Below the pieces are notes generated by a model. It saw nothing but the letters and a program-made list of their open reading frames with translations, was not told the DNA's origin and did no database searches. The translations under genes and the position numbers were made by a program. Of a DNA stretch of 64,000 nucleotides, positions 52,541 through 60,272 are shown one piece after another. Origin of the DNA: Nocardioides sp. CER19 (GTDB taxonomy: Bacteria > Actinomycetota > Actinomycetes > Propionibacteriales > Nocardioidaceae); NCBI RefSeq assembly GCF_029846275.1, contig NZ_JARVWS010000001.1:1364001-1428000 (forward strand), written 5' to 3'. The stretch's first letter is position 1. The number at the start of each line of letters is the position of its first letter.

Positions 52541-52924
52541 GGCGATCTTCGACACGATCTCGACGAGGTTCCCATCTGGGTCACGCAACAGCGCATTCCG
52601 GTTGTTGTTGCCGCTGTCGTGGGGCGGCCGGACGGTCGGCGCACCAGCAGACGTCAAGAGCGCGAAGGCGTTGTCGACGTCGTCGGTCCAAACGACCAGC
52701 GCCATGGCAGGGCTGCCAGGGGTTGCATCGACGCCATGAGCCTTTCGAGCAGCTTCCACCGTGCCGAGCCCGAGGGAGAACCCATTCAGAGTGAGTTCGA
52801 CGTGCTCTGGAGCTCCCTCCTTGGGCGTGCGAAAGGTCTCCTCGAAGCCGAGCAGGTCCCGATAGAAAACGAGTCCGGCTTCGATGTTGGCCGTGTACAG
52901 GTTGACGAATGCTGTGGCGAACAT
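52538..52924 (-). CDS. VOC (glyoxalase-like) family protein
   Basis: 128 residues from ATG at 52924. VNLYTANIEAGLVFYRDLLG, VELTLNGFSLGLGTVEAARK and NALLRDPDGNLVEIVSKI with the C-terminal metal-type Glu. Ends at the point where the monooxygenase remnant starts. Probably intact. Confidence 0.85.
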   Translation of the reverse strand: MFATAFVNLYTANIEAGLVFYRDLLGFEETFRTPKEGAPEHVELTLNGFSLGLGTVEAARKAHGVDATPGSPAMALVVWTDDVDNAFALLTSAGAPTVRPPHDSGNNNRNALLRDPDGNLVEIVSKIA

Positions 52925-53253
52925 GCCCCGCAAACTAGCGTGATGCTGGCCGCATCGCCCGCCTTGTTTGACTCAGCGGGACCCGCGACCACGAGCCCTA
53001 GGATCCAGCGCCGCGGTCTCTGAATGAGATGCGGCTGCGGCAGTGGCCCGCTTTTCGCCTGACGGGACCACAGTCCTCCAAACTGCCCAGCCGGCCGCGA
53101 ACGTGTCCTGCGCGCCAAGAGTCCGCGGCAGCACTGCCCGCTCAAAGGCAGTAGTCGCCTGTGTGGCGAACTGATCCGTCGCTCTCCCGGCGGCCTCTTG
53201 CCGGATGCGTGTCGACGTCGCGCAGGGACGGCCCACTGACAAGGGTCTGACCT
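52925..53253. other. 329-bp gap before the tRNA fragment
   Basis: No recognisable gene; it lies beside a possible integration scar. Confidence 0.4.
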
Positions 53254-53325
53254 GGTTCACATGGTTCGGCAGGGCACCGGTCTTACAGACCGGTGGTCGC
53301 GGGTTCGAGTTCCTCTGCGCCCACC
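53254..53325 (+). tRNA. degenerate tRNA-Val(UAC), 3' half conserved
   Basis: Anticodon arm ccggt-cttacag-accgg gives anticodon UAC (Val). The T loop ttcgagt and 3' end tgcgcccacc are kept, but the T stem has a mismatch and a wobble, the D stem does not pair and the 5' acceptor strand (ggttcac) does not match the 3' strand. Only the last ~50 nt look like a tRNA, the portion usually duplicated when elements integrate at tRNA genes. Confidence 0.5.
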
Positions 53326-53335
53326 GCGTTCAAGC

Positions 53336-54523
53336 TCAGCCCTCGCCGCCGGCGCGGAGCGCGCCGAAGAGCGAACGGATGTCGTCGGCGACGACCAGGG
53401 GCCGTTCGAGTGCCGCGAAGTGGCCGCCCCTGTCGTGCTCGCGCCATTGGACGATCCGCGGGAACCGTCGCTCGGCCCAGCGACGCGAGGTGCGGGGCAC
53501 CTCGTGCGGGAAGATGGAGGCCGCGACGGGGACGTCGACGAGGTCGGGGACCTCGTCGTTGAAGATCCGGTGGATCTCCTCGAAGCTCTCCCAGTAGAGG
53601 CGCAGCGAGGACGCGCCCGTGGCGGTCATCCAGTAGATCATCAGGTCGTCGAGGATGCGGTCGCGGTCGATGACGTCGTAAAGGTCGCCGTCGTGGTCGG
53701 CCCAGGCCCAGAACTTCTCGAGGATCCACGCACACAGCGCAACGGGGGAGTCGACCAGTCCGTAACCGGCGGTCTGCGGTCGGGTGGAGTGCATCGCCGA
53801 GTACGCCGAGCCGGTGGCGTTGGCCGTGGCCAGATCGCGCAGCGCTGCCTCTTCCGCGTCGGTGAGGTCGTCGAAGGTCGCTCGGTCGGGAGCGGCGAGC
53901 GGCGGGATGAGGCACAGACCGATCAGCCGCTCCGGGAACAGCTGGCCCAGCACCGCGCTGACGCTCGTGCCCCAGTCGCTGCCCGCAGCTCCGAAGCGGG
54001 CATAGCCGTGCGCCGCCATGAGGTCCGCCCAGGCTCGGGCGATCCGCTCCACGCCCCAGCCGGGCGTGGGCGGCTGGCTGCTGAAGCCGTAGCCCGGCAA
54101 CGAGGGGATGACCACGTGGAAGGCGTCCTCGGGCCGGCCGCTCGCCGGGTTGGCGAGCTCGTCGGCCACTCGCAGGTACTCGACGAAGGACCCGGGCCAG
54201 CCGTGGGTGAGGACCACGGGGGTGGCTTCTGGATGCGGTGAGCGCACGTGCACGCAGTGGATGTCCAGACCGTCGATGCGGACGAGGCAGTGCCGGTAGA
54301 AGTTCAGCAGCCTCTCGCGCTCGCGCCAGTCGTAGTCGGTGGCCCAGTAGTCGCACAGCGCTCGCGTGGTGGCCAGCGGTGTGCCCTGGCTCCCGTCGCC
54401 GACCGTCTCCGCCGTGGGCCAGCGGGCCCGCGTCAGTCGCGAGCGGAGGTCCTCGAGGACCTCGTCGTCAACGTGGATCGCGAACTCGCGGACGGTCAGG
54501 TCGGCGTCATCCCGATGGGCCAC
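53336..54523 (-). CDS. epoxide hydrolase (EPHX1-like, with EHN domain)
   Basis: 395 residues. N-terminal EHN region (VREFAIHVDDEVLEDLRSRL, RARWP) and an alpha/beta-hydrolase core: VLTHGWPGSFVEYL (oxyanion), nucleophile Asp in AGSDWGTSVSAV, acid in the late AAS/FPHE stretch, His in RGGHFAALERP. Opens epoxides to diols. Cytoplasmic. Convergent with nothing close; ends 10 bp past the tRNA fragment. Confidence 0.9.
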   Translation of the reverse strand: MAHRDDADLTVREFAIHVDDEVLEDLRSRLTRARWPTAETVGDGSQGTPLATTRALCDYWATDYDWRERERLLNFYRHCLVRIDGLDIHCVHVRSPHPEATPVVLTHGWPGSFVEYLRVADELANPASGRPEDAFHVVIPSLPGYGFSSQPPTPGWGVERIARAWADLMAAHGYARFGAAGSDWGTSVSAVLGQLFPERLIGLCLIPPLAAPDRATFDDLTDAEEAALRDLATANATGSAYSAMHSTRPQTAGYGLVDSPVALCAWILEKFWAWADHDGDLYDVIDRDRILDDLMIYWMTATGASSLRLYWESFEEIHRIFNDEVPDLVDVPVAASIFPHEVPRTSRRWAERRFPRIVQWREHDRGGHFAALERPLVVADDIRSLFGALRAGGEG

Positions 54524-54579
54524 GTTGATCAGGTTGCCCGACCCTGGATCGCTGCCTCAAGGAGATAACCCCGGGTCAG

Positions 54580-55000
54580 ATGCTGCGTGCCACGTCCCTC
54601 CTGTCGGTGCTGCTCTGCGCACTCGGACCGATGCGGACTACCAGCTCGGCGGCAACCGGAGCGTGCCGCCGTACGTCGGCATCGTGGTGCGCGACCGGCA
54701 GGCACCGCCGACCGGCGACCGTTACGACGTCTGCTACGTCAACGGGTTCCAGACACAGGCATCCGAGAAGCGGATCTGGCGGCATCACTCGCGGCTGGTG
54801 CTGAAGCGCCACGGCCGGCCCGTGGCCGACCAGACCTGGGGTGAGCTGCTGCTCGACCTCGGCACGGCTGACAAACGGCGCCGGCTCGCCAGCATCGTCG
54901 GTCGCTGGACGAGGGACTGCGCCCTTCACGGCTTCGAGGCGGTGGAGTACGACAACCTCGACACGTTCACCGGCAGCAGCGGACTCGTCAAACGGCCGAT
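54580..55000 (+). pseudogene. endo-alpha-1,4-polygalactosaminidase-like (GH114-type) remnant
   Basis: A signal-peptide-like start (LRATSLLSVLLCALG) lies in one frame. The catalytic domain (DADYQLGGNRSVPPYVGIVV, YDVCYVNGFQTQASEKRIW, LVLKRHGRPVADQTWGELLL, VEYDNLDTF) lies in another frame from about 54630 and ends abruptly near 54995. A frameshift after the signal peptide and loss of the last third inactivate it. The complete enzyme would be exported and cut galactosamine polysaccharides. Confidence 0.7.
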
Positions 55001-55304
55001 GCGATCGCCTGTGCCCGCCCGTGACGGTTGGGGGAGGAGACGGCGATCCGAGCGGCCCTCTGCGTTCGCTGAGCACGCACGAGTCGCGGCATGAGCGGTC
55101 GTTACTGCGGCGTCGCGGCGACTGCCAGACGCCGCCTCGATCACGCGTACTCGTCGGGCGTCCAGATCCTCTTGCATTCGCCGGTGCCCTGGGGTGAGGG
55201 TGGGTCTCGCCGGGTTCATGGATCCGGCGGCCATCCTGCGCTCCTCGCCCAGCCGGCTCTCGGCGCCGGGCGGCGCGGTGAAGCCGTCGGCGGGAAGGAG
55301 TCCG

Positions 55305-55703
55305 ATGGGCGAGTTCACCGTCACACGCACTCTGTTGGCTCCCCGCGAGGCTGTCTGGGAGGTCCTCACTGAGCCGAACCACTTCGAAGGCTGGTTGCCT
55401 GCTGAGCCTGGGACGGCCGTGCTGGACGTGCGGGCCGGCGGGTCCTGGCAGGCGACCGTCCGGTCTCCCGACGGGGGACAGATCGCACTCACGGGCCGCT
55501 ACGACGAGGTGTCCGCGCCGGGACGGCTGGTGATGACCGTCCCCGGCGATGTGGTCACGGCGATCACCTTGGCGGCCGCCGCCGACGACACGACGCTGAT
55601 CACGTACGGCTTCGACGTCGAAGAGTCCATGCATGCCGCAGTCGAAGAGAGCGTCGATGGTGTCCTCGGCCGGATCTCAACCGTCCTGACTGGGATCGCG
55701 TAG
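55305..55703 (+). CDS. SRPBCC/AHSA1-family protein
   Basis: 132 residues, ATG after aaggagtccg. START-like fold: TVTRTLLAPREAVWEVLTEP, GSWQATVRSPDGGQIALTGR, VEESMHAAVEESVDGVLGRI. Probably binds a hydrophobic ligand; often paired with an ArsR regulator, which is absent here. Confidence 0.85.
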   Translation: MGEFTVTRTLLAPREAVWEVLTEPNHFEGWLPAEPGTAVLDVRAGGSWQATVRSPDGGQIALTGRYDEVSAPGRLVMTVPGDVVTAITLAAAADDTTLITYGFDVEESMHAAVEESVDGVLGRISTVLTGIA

Positions 55704-55738
55704 GAGGACGAATCCTTCGTGCCTCGGAGTCCTGCTTG

Positions 55739-56047
55739 CTAGGTGAGGCTGCGGATGATGGCGACCAGGGCGACGGCGATCAGGACGCACGCAAGTTCGT
55801 GCAGTCCCCACCAACGCAGGACCATCGCCAGCGCCACGGCGGCGAGAAGGGCGGCGTCGACGTCCGATCCGGCGGCACCCACGAGGGCGGCTACGACGAG
55901 CGAGGCGAGCAGTCCCTGGCCCATGGCGTCGATGGTCGCGGCGGTCCGCTCGCTCATCCTCTCGGGTCCGAGGAGAAGCGGGCCGAGGGCCTTGAGCGTG
56001 AAGTTCATCAGGGCCAGCAGCGCGATACCGATCGTCAGCGGGGTCAT
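55739..56047 (-). CDS. AzlD-type branched-chain amino-acid exporter subunit
   Basis: 102 residues, three to four helices (TIGIALLALMNFTLKALGPL, GQGLLASLVVAALVGA, LLAAVALAMVLRWWGLH). Small partner of AzlC; the two export branched-chain amino acids or analogues. ATG overlaps the AzlC stop (ATGA). Confidence 0.85.
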   Translation of the reverse strand: MTPLTIGIALLALMNFTLKALGPLLLGPERMSERTAATIDAMGQGLLASLVVAALVGAAGSDVDAALLAAVALAMVLRWWGLHELACVLIAVALVAIIRSLT

Positions 56048-56715
56048 GAGGATTTCAGGTACGTGCGTATCCCGGGCAGGCATCCGGCCAGGAGAGCGGC
56101 ACCGACGGGTACCACCCACAGCAGCAACAGGGTCAGCACCCCGCTGGCCACGACGACGGTCCGGAGTTCCGGTCGTCGCCGGACAATGTCGAGGACCAGG
56201 ACAGCGAAGAAGGCGGGGAACACGACGTCGAGGCCGAGGCTGCTCGAGAGTGCGGTGTCTGGTGCGGCGTACGCGCCGATGGCGGTGCCCACGATCCAGC
56301 TCGGCCACTGGACCACCGTCGCCGGGATCAGTACCGAGCGCTGCACGCGTCCCTGATCGTCCTGAGCGGCGGCCCACGAGCCGTCGACCACGAGTTGTGC
56401 TTCCAGCGCCCGGCGGACTCGACCGCCGCGCAGGGCGGGGGCGCAGGCAGTGGCCATCGGGAGGAAGCGCAGATTCATCAAGGTCGCCGTGCCGAGCCCC
56501 GCTGCGACGCCACCAGAGCCCGTCAATGCGGTGACGAAGGCGAACTGGGCCGAACCGGAGAAGGTGACGGCGGACATGATGACCGCGGCCAGTGGTGGGA
56601 GGCCGCCCGCCACGGCGAGGGCGCCGAACGTGACTGCCAGCGCGAAGGCGGCGGCGGCCAGACCAGCCCCCACTGCCAGCCCGCGGCGGGTATCCCGAGT
56701 GAGTACCATCCACAT
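56044..56715 (-). CDS. AzlC-type branched-chain amino-acid exporter subunit
   Basis: 223 residues (221 from the second ATG at 56709), AzlC family: LAAVIMSAVTFSGSAQFAFV, TLMNLRFLPMATACAPAL and five or so later helices. Forms the AzlCD exporter with the overlapping downstream gene. Its start codons lie inside a large palindrome shared with the divergent CGNR gene. Confidence 0.88.
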   Translation of the reverse strand: MWMVLTRDTRRGLAVGAGLAAAAFALAVTFGALAVAGGLPPLAAVIMSAVTFSGSAQFAFVTALTGSGGVAAGLGTATLMNLRFLPMATACAPALRGGRVRRALEAQLVVDGSWAAAQDDQGRVQRSVLIPATVVQWPSWIVGTAIGAYAAPDTALSSSLGLDVVFPAFFAVLVLDIVRRRPELRTVVVASGVLTLLLLWVVPVGAALLAGCLPGIRTYLKSS

Positions 56716-56743
56716 GTTCTAACACGGACTAGACCATGTGGAT
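56708..56743. promoter_or_regulatory. large palindromic operator between azlCD and CGNR
   Basis: ATCCACATG ... CATGTGGAT, perfect 9-bp outer arms, and inner TCTA ... TAGA, 36 bp in all, covering the AzlC start codons and 11 bp before the CGNR start. Likely bound by the CGNR protein. Confidence 0.7.
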
Positions 56744-56754
56744 AGGGTGGTGGC

Positions 56755-57351
56755 GTGGTGGAGCAGCGATACCAATGGCAGTTCGTCGGCGGCCACCTCG
56801 TCCTGGACCTCGTGAACACGCGCTCGTGGCGCTTCGATCCTGACCGCGACGTCGAGCGTGTCCCGGACCCTGACCGACTCGACTCGTGGCGTGCTGCCGC
56901 CGCCGCGCACCACGCCGTCGACCTGCCGGGGCTGGCCTCACCCAGTGAGTACCGACAGATCCTCGACGTCCGTGACACGGTGACCCGGTGGCTCGACGCG
57001 CAGAGCAGCGGGGCAGCCGATGAGCGGGACGCCGAGAGGCTGCGGAGACTCTGGCTCGAGTCGGCGGCGCGGATGCGGTTGTCGGATCGTCTTCCCCTCT
57101 CCTGGTACGCACCAGCACCGTCAGTGACAGCGCTGGTCGACGTACTGGCGATGCAGGCCGTTGAGCTGCTCAGCACGGAATCCGACCGGATTCGACGGTG
57201 CGGGCTGGAGGAGTGTGGGTGGTACTTCCTCGACGCGACGCGCAACCACAGCCGCCGTTGGTGCACTCCTGATGAATGCGGAAACCTGCACCGGGTCCGC
57301 GCTTACGCGGCGCGCAAGCGCAGTGCCGGGCGGTCTCCCTCGACCGGGTGA
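56755..57351 (+). CDS. CGNR zinc-finger regulator (ABATE domain)
   Basis: 198 residues. N-terminal ABATE region (VGGHLVLDLVNTRSW) and C-terminal zinc finger CGLEECGWYFLDATRNHSRR, then WCTPDECGNLHRVRAYAAR with the CGNR-type Cys pairs. DNA-binding, usually autoregulatory and controlling a divergent exporter, here AzlCD. GTG start. Confidence 0.9.
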   Translation: MVEQRYQWQFVGGHLVLDLVNTRSWRFDPDRDVERVPDPDRLDSWRAAAAAHHAVDLPGLASPSEYRQILDVRDTVTRWLDAQSSGAADERDAERLRRLWLESAARMRLSDRLPLSWYAPAPSVTALVDVLAMQAVELLSTESDRIRRCGLEECGWYFLDATRNHSRRWCTPDECGNLHRVRAYAARKRSAGRSPSTG

Positions 57352-57500
57352 CCGCGACGCCATCCACGTGTCGCAAGCTGGCTCGCCGTCGAGTTCGGCG
57401 CCCCTCCTGCCCCGAGGGCGCGACGGCCGACCGGGGGTTGGCGGGACCAGTCCGCCCGACACGCGGCTGATAGACCCATCGACTCAGGTCGAGCGCGTCG

Positions 57501-57511
57501 CGGCAGATGAG
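57501..57511 (+). repeat. polar intergenic repeat, GATGAG variant
   Basis: cggcagatgag, with the same 15-base extension (cggcagatgagtgcg) as at 726. Its ATG is in frame with the methyltransferase but is not the likely start. Confidence 0.6.
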
Positions 57512-57557
57512 TGCGGTCGATGGCGCCTTGTCGGTACCCAGCCGTAGGGTCCCTCAC

Positions 57558-58169
57558 ATGGCGTCCGCTGACGAGATCGCCGCCTGGGACGCGGAAGCTT
57601 CGTCCTTCGACCAGGCGGCTGACCACGGGCTCAACGACGTTGCCGTGCGTGAAGCGTGGCGTCGTCTTCTGCTGGGTGTTCTGCCGGACCCGCCAGCCCG
57701 CGTCGCCGACCTTGGTTGCGGTACCGGGACGCTCTCGGTCCTTCTCGCAGAGGCGGGCTACGTAGTCGATGGACTCGACTTCTCCCCGCGCATGATCGAA
57801 CTCGCTCGTATCAAGGCAGACGGTCGAGACGCCGTGCGCTTCGTGCAGGCCGACGCCTTCGCACCGCCCCTGCCGGACGTGGCCTTCGATGTGGTCCTCT
57901 GCCGCCATGTCCTGTGGGCGATGCCCGACCCCGCTGTCGCGCTCGCGCGTTGGCTGCGCCTGCTCACCCCGACCGGACGACTCGTCTTGATCGAAGGTCG
58001 TTGGTTCAACGGCGCCGGGCTTGCCGCTGAAGAGACAGTTCGACTGGTCGAGCAGACCGGACGGCCAGCGACATTGACTCGCCTACCCGACCCGGCTTAC
58101 TGGGGACGCGACATCACCGATGACCGTTACCTCGTGGTCAGTGCCTCCACCTCCTTCGATGGGCCGTGA
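57558..58169 (+). CDS. class I SAM-dependent methyltransferase
   Basis: 203 residues, ATG at 57558 (an in-frame ATG inside the repeat at 57507 is less likely). Motif I RVADLGCGTGTLSVLLAEAG, GLDFSPRMIELARIKA, then VLCRHVLWAMPDPAVALARW. UbiE/Methyltransf_11 type; acceptor unknown. Confidence 0.88.
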   Translation: MASADEIAAWDAEASSFDQAADHGLNDVAVREAWRRLLLGVLPDPPARVADLGCGTGTLSVLLAEAGYVVDGLDFSPRMIELARIKADGRDAVRFVQADAFAPPLPDVAFDVVLCRHVLWAMPDPAVALARWLRLLTPTGRLVLIEGRWFNGAGLAAEETVRLVEQTGRPATLTRLPDPAYWGRDITDDRYLVVSASTSFDGP

Positions 58170-58277
58170 GCCGTCCCGACCAGCGGTGGCATGGCGCGCT
58201 ACCGCCTTTGCCTGCTGCCTCAGGGGCAGAACGGCGCAGTACCGCAGCTGGCGATTGGGCCGCTGCCACCGCAGTAG

Positions 58278-58748
58278 TCAGGCGTCGGGAAGCTGTTCGT
58301 GGACCCGTTTGTGAGCGCTCTGGTAGACGATCTGGCTGCGGAAGCTGACGACCTCCTTGCGTCGGCTGAGTCGGTCGACGAGGAAGGCGTGTAGGTGGTC
58401 CAGGTCCTGGACGGCGACGTGGACCAGGAAGTCCTCGTCACCGGCGACGACGTAGACGGCGATGACCTCGGGGAGCTTGATCAGTGCTGTCTTGAAGGAG
58501 TCGATGACGTCGCGGCTCAGCGGGCGGATCTGGGTCGAGATGAATGCCTCGGTCTCCCGGTTGAGGGCGGCCGGGTCGATCTCCGCGTGGTAGCCGCGAA
58601 TGACGCCCCGGGCGCGGAGCAGACGGACTCGTTCGAGGCACGTCGAGGGCGCGATGCCGAGGTGGCGAGCCAGCTCCCGGTTGGTCTGCCGGGCATCACG
58701 CTGGAGTTCCTGCACAATCGCCGAATCAAGTTCGTCCACGACGGCCAC
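58278..58748 (-). CDS. Lrp/AsnC-family regulator
   Basis: 156 residues from GTG at 58748. HTH DARQTNRELARHLGIAPSTC, LERVRLLRARGVI; C-terminal RAM ligand-binding domain (EVIAVYVVAGDEDFLVHVAV, VSFRSQIVYQ). Likely controls the divergent DUF2000 gene through the palindrome at 58825. Confidence 0.9.
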   Translation of the reverse strand: MAVVDELDSAIVQELQRDARQTNRELARHLGIAPSTCLERVRLLRARGVIRGYHAEIDPAALNRETEAFISTQIRPLSRDVIDSFKTALIKLPEVIAVYVVAGDEDFLVHVAVQDLDHLHAFLVDRLSRRKEVVSFRSQIVYQSAHKRVHEQLPDA

Positions 58749-58824
58749 GCTACCGCGTTCGCCGAATAGGGTTCGGAGCAACCCCGACAGCACCGTGCAT
58801 GCGCCTATCGTTCTGCATAGAGAG

Positions 58825-58838
58825 CGAGCATATGCTCG
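58825..58838. promoter_or_regulatory. candidate Lrp/AsnC operator
   Basis: CGAGCATATGCTCG, a perfect 14-bp palindrome in the 113-bp divergent gap, 23 bp before the DUF2000 start. Confidence 0.65.
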
Positions 58839-58861
58839 TTCAGTAGCCCGAAAGATGGTGC

Positions 58862-59266
58862 ATGAACAAGATCGTGGTCGTCCTGCGTGACGATCTTCCG
58901 CCCGCACACGCCGCCAACGCCGCTGTGGTCCTCGGACTGGCACTCGGTGGCCGGTTGACCGATTCGGTCGCTGCTGCCAGCCCAGACGCCTCCGGCGCCC
59001 TGCACGCGGGCCTGAACCCGATTCCGGTGCCGACCTTGGTCGCCTCCGCCGAGCAGCTCCGGGACCTCCACCACGAGGCGAGCGCCGTCGAAGACGCGGT
59101 CGTGGTCGGCTTCAACGAGGTCGCCCGGCGCTCCCGGACCTACCCGGACTACGTCGACGCGCTCGCAACCACCGAACCGGCGGACATCGACTATGTCGGC
59201 GTGATCGTGGTCGGCCCGCGCAGCACGGTCACCAAGCTGACCAAGCGCCTCGCACTTCTCTCTTGA
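58862..59266 (+). CDS. DUF2000 domain protein
   Basis: 134 residues of the DUF2000 family (NKIVVVLRDDLPPAHAANAA, VVLGLALGGRL, GFNEVARRSRTYPDYVDALA). Peptidyl-tRNA-hydrolase-II-like fold, function unknown. Often placed next to an Lrp regulator, as here. Confidence 0.88.
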   Translation: MNKIVVVLRDDLPPAHAANAAVVLGLALGGRLTDSVAAASPDASGALHAGLNPIPVPTLVASAEQLRDLHHEASAVEDAVVVGFNEVARRSRTYPDYVDALATTEPADIDYVGVIVVGPRSTVTKLTKRLALLS

Positions 59267-59498
59267 GCAGCAGCCGCGTCAACGTCATGAGGTCGTAGCG
59301 TCCGCCGACCGCTCATCGGGGCGGTCCGAAGCGAGCTCGACCCCGGCACCAGGTACTGAGCAGTCCGAGCTCGAGGACAGCCTCAGAGCAGCGCTTACAA
59401 CGCCAAGATCAGGCAGCGCCAGGACCGCCGTACGACCCGAGCAGGATGCCTCCCGCCCGGTGCCGACACTTGTTTCGGGTCGACCGGGAACGAACCTG

Positions 59499-60239
59499 TC
59501 ACGCGGGGAGGTCACTCTCGCGGGGCCCGCGGGCTGCTCGACGCTTGGCGAGCTCCCAGGGCAGCGTGAAGACCGCTGCCCACAGTGCCATGAGGAACGA
59601 CATCGCGCCGAACACGTACCAGGGCCATGGTCCGAGAAGGTCGAGCGGCGTGGCTGCGTCGGGTGTGCGCGCGAGGTACCCGTAGTTGGCGCCGGTGATG
59701 GTGTTGAAGGTCTGGGCCACGCCAGCCCACACGAGCACCGCTGCGACTGTTATCCAGTACAGCCGCCACGTCGGCCGCTTGCCCAGGCCCCAGACGAGAT
59801 AGACCGCCGCCCAGACGACGAAGATGTGACGGAGCCAGAATCCCCACCATTGCGTGGTCGGGAACGGCGCGGTGAGCGCTGGGGTGATGACGGCCATCAG
59901 GGTGAGGGTGAGCCCGATGTAGTAGGTGAACGCGGACGTCCTCGATCCGCGGGTCCACAGCGCGAAGACGGCGGCGTAGTCGGCCAGGTCGGAGAGCTGC
60001 AGCGGCACGGAGTTCCGTATGGTGCGGGCTCCTGGCGTGAGCCAGTAGATCTGCATCCCCAGGATGACGACCAGGCACACCGTCGCGAACCCGCGGCGGG
60101 CCAGGAGCTCGCGTGGAGTGCCTCGGTGGCTGCGGCCCCACCAGATGAACACCACGACGCCCACGGCTGTGACCAGCATCAGCACGTAGTGCTGACCAGA
60201 CCACGCGTGGAATCGGTCCTCGTCCATGAGGGGGGTCAC
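59499..60239 (-). CDS. TIGR02206-family membrane protein (YwaF-like)
   Basis: 246 residues from GTG at 60239 (ATG at 60227 with aggtg upstream is an alternative). About seven helices: HYVLMLVTAVGVVVFIWWG, SDLADYAAVFALWTRGSR, WGFWLRHIFVVWAAVYLVWG, LLGPWPWYVFGAMSFLMALW. The family is widespread in Firmicutes and actinomycetes; function unknown. Same strand as, and 33 bp downstream of, the PI-PLC protein. Confidence 0.85.
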   Translation of the reverse strand: MTPLMDEDRFHAWSGQHYVLMLVTAVGVVVFIWWGRSHRGTPRELLARRGFATVCLVVILGMQIYWLTPGARTIRNSVPLQLSDLADYAAVFALWTRGSRTSAFTYYIGLTLTLMAVITPALTAPFPTTQWWGFWLRHIFVVWAAVYLVWGLGKRPTWRLYWITVAAVLVWAGVAQTFNTITGANYGYLARTPDAATPLDLLGPWPWYVFGAMSFLMALWAAVFTLPWELAKRRAARGPRESDLPA

Positions 60240-60272
60240 CTGTTCAGGATGCCGCAGACGGGCCAGTACGCC

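Noticed and set aside
726..57511. CGGCAGATCCG repeats as a CRISPR array, attC/integron cassette sites or FtsK KOPS
   Set aside because: No regular spacers or cas genes; no attC-type inverted structure or integrase; KOPS-like signals would also occur in genes, whereas these are only intergenic. Not fully excluded without genome-wide counts.
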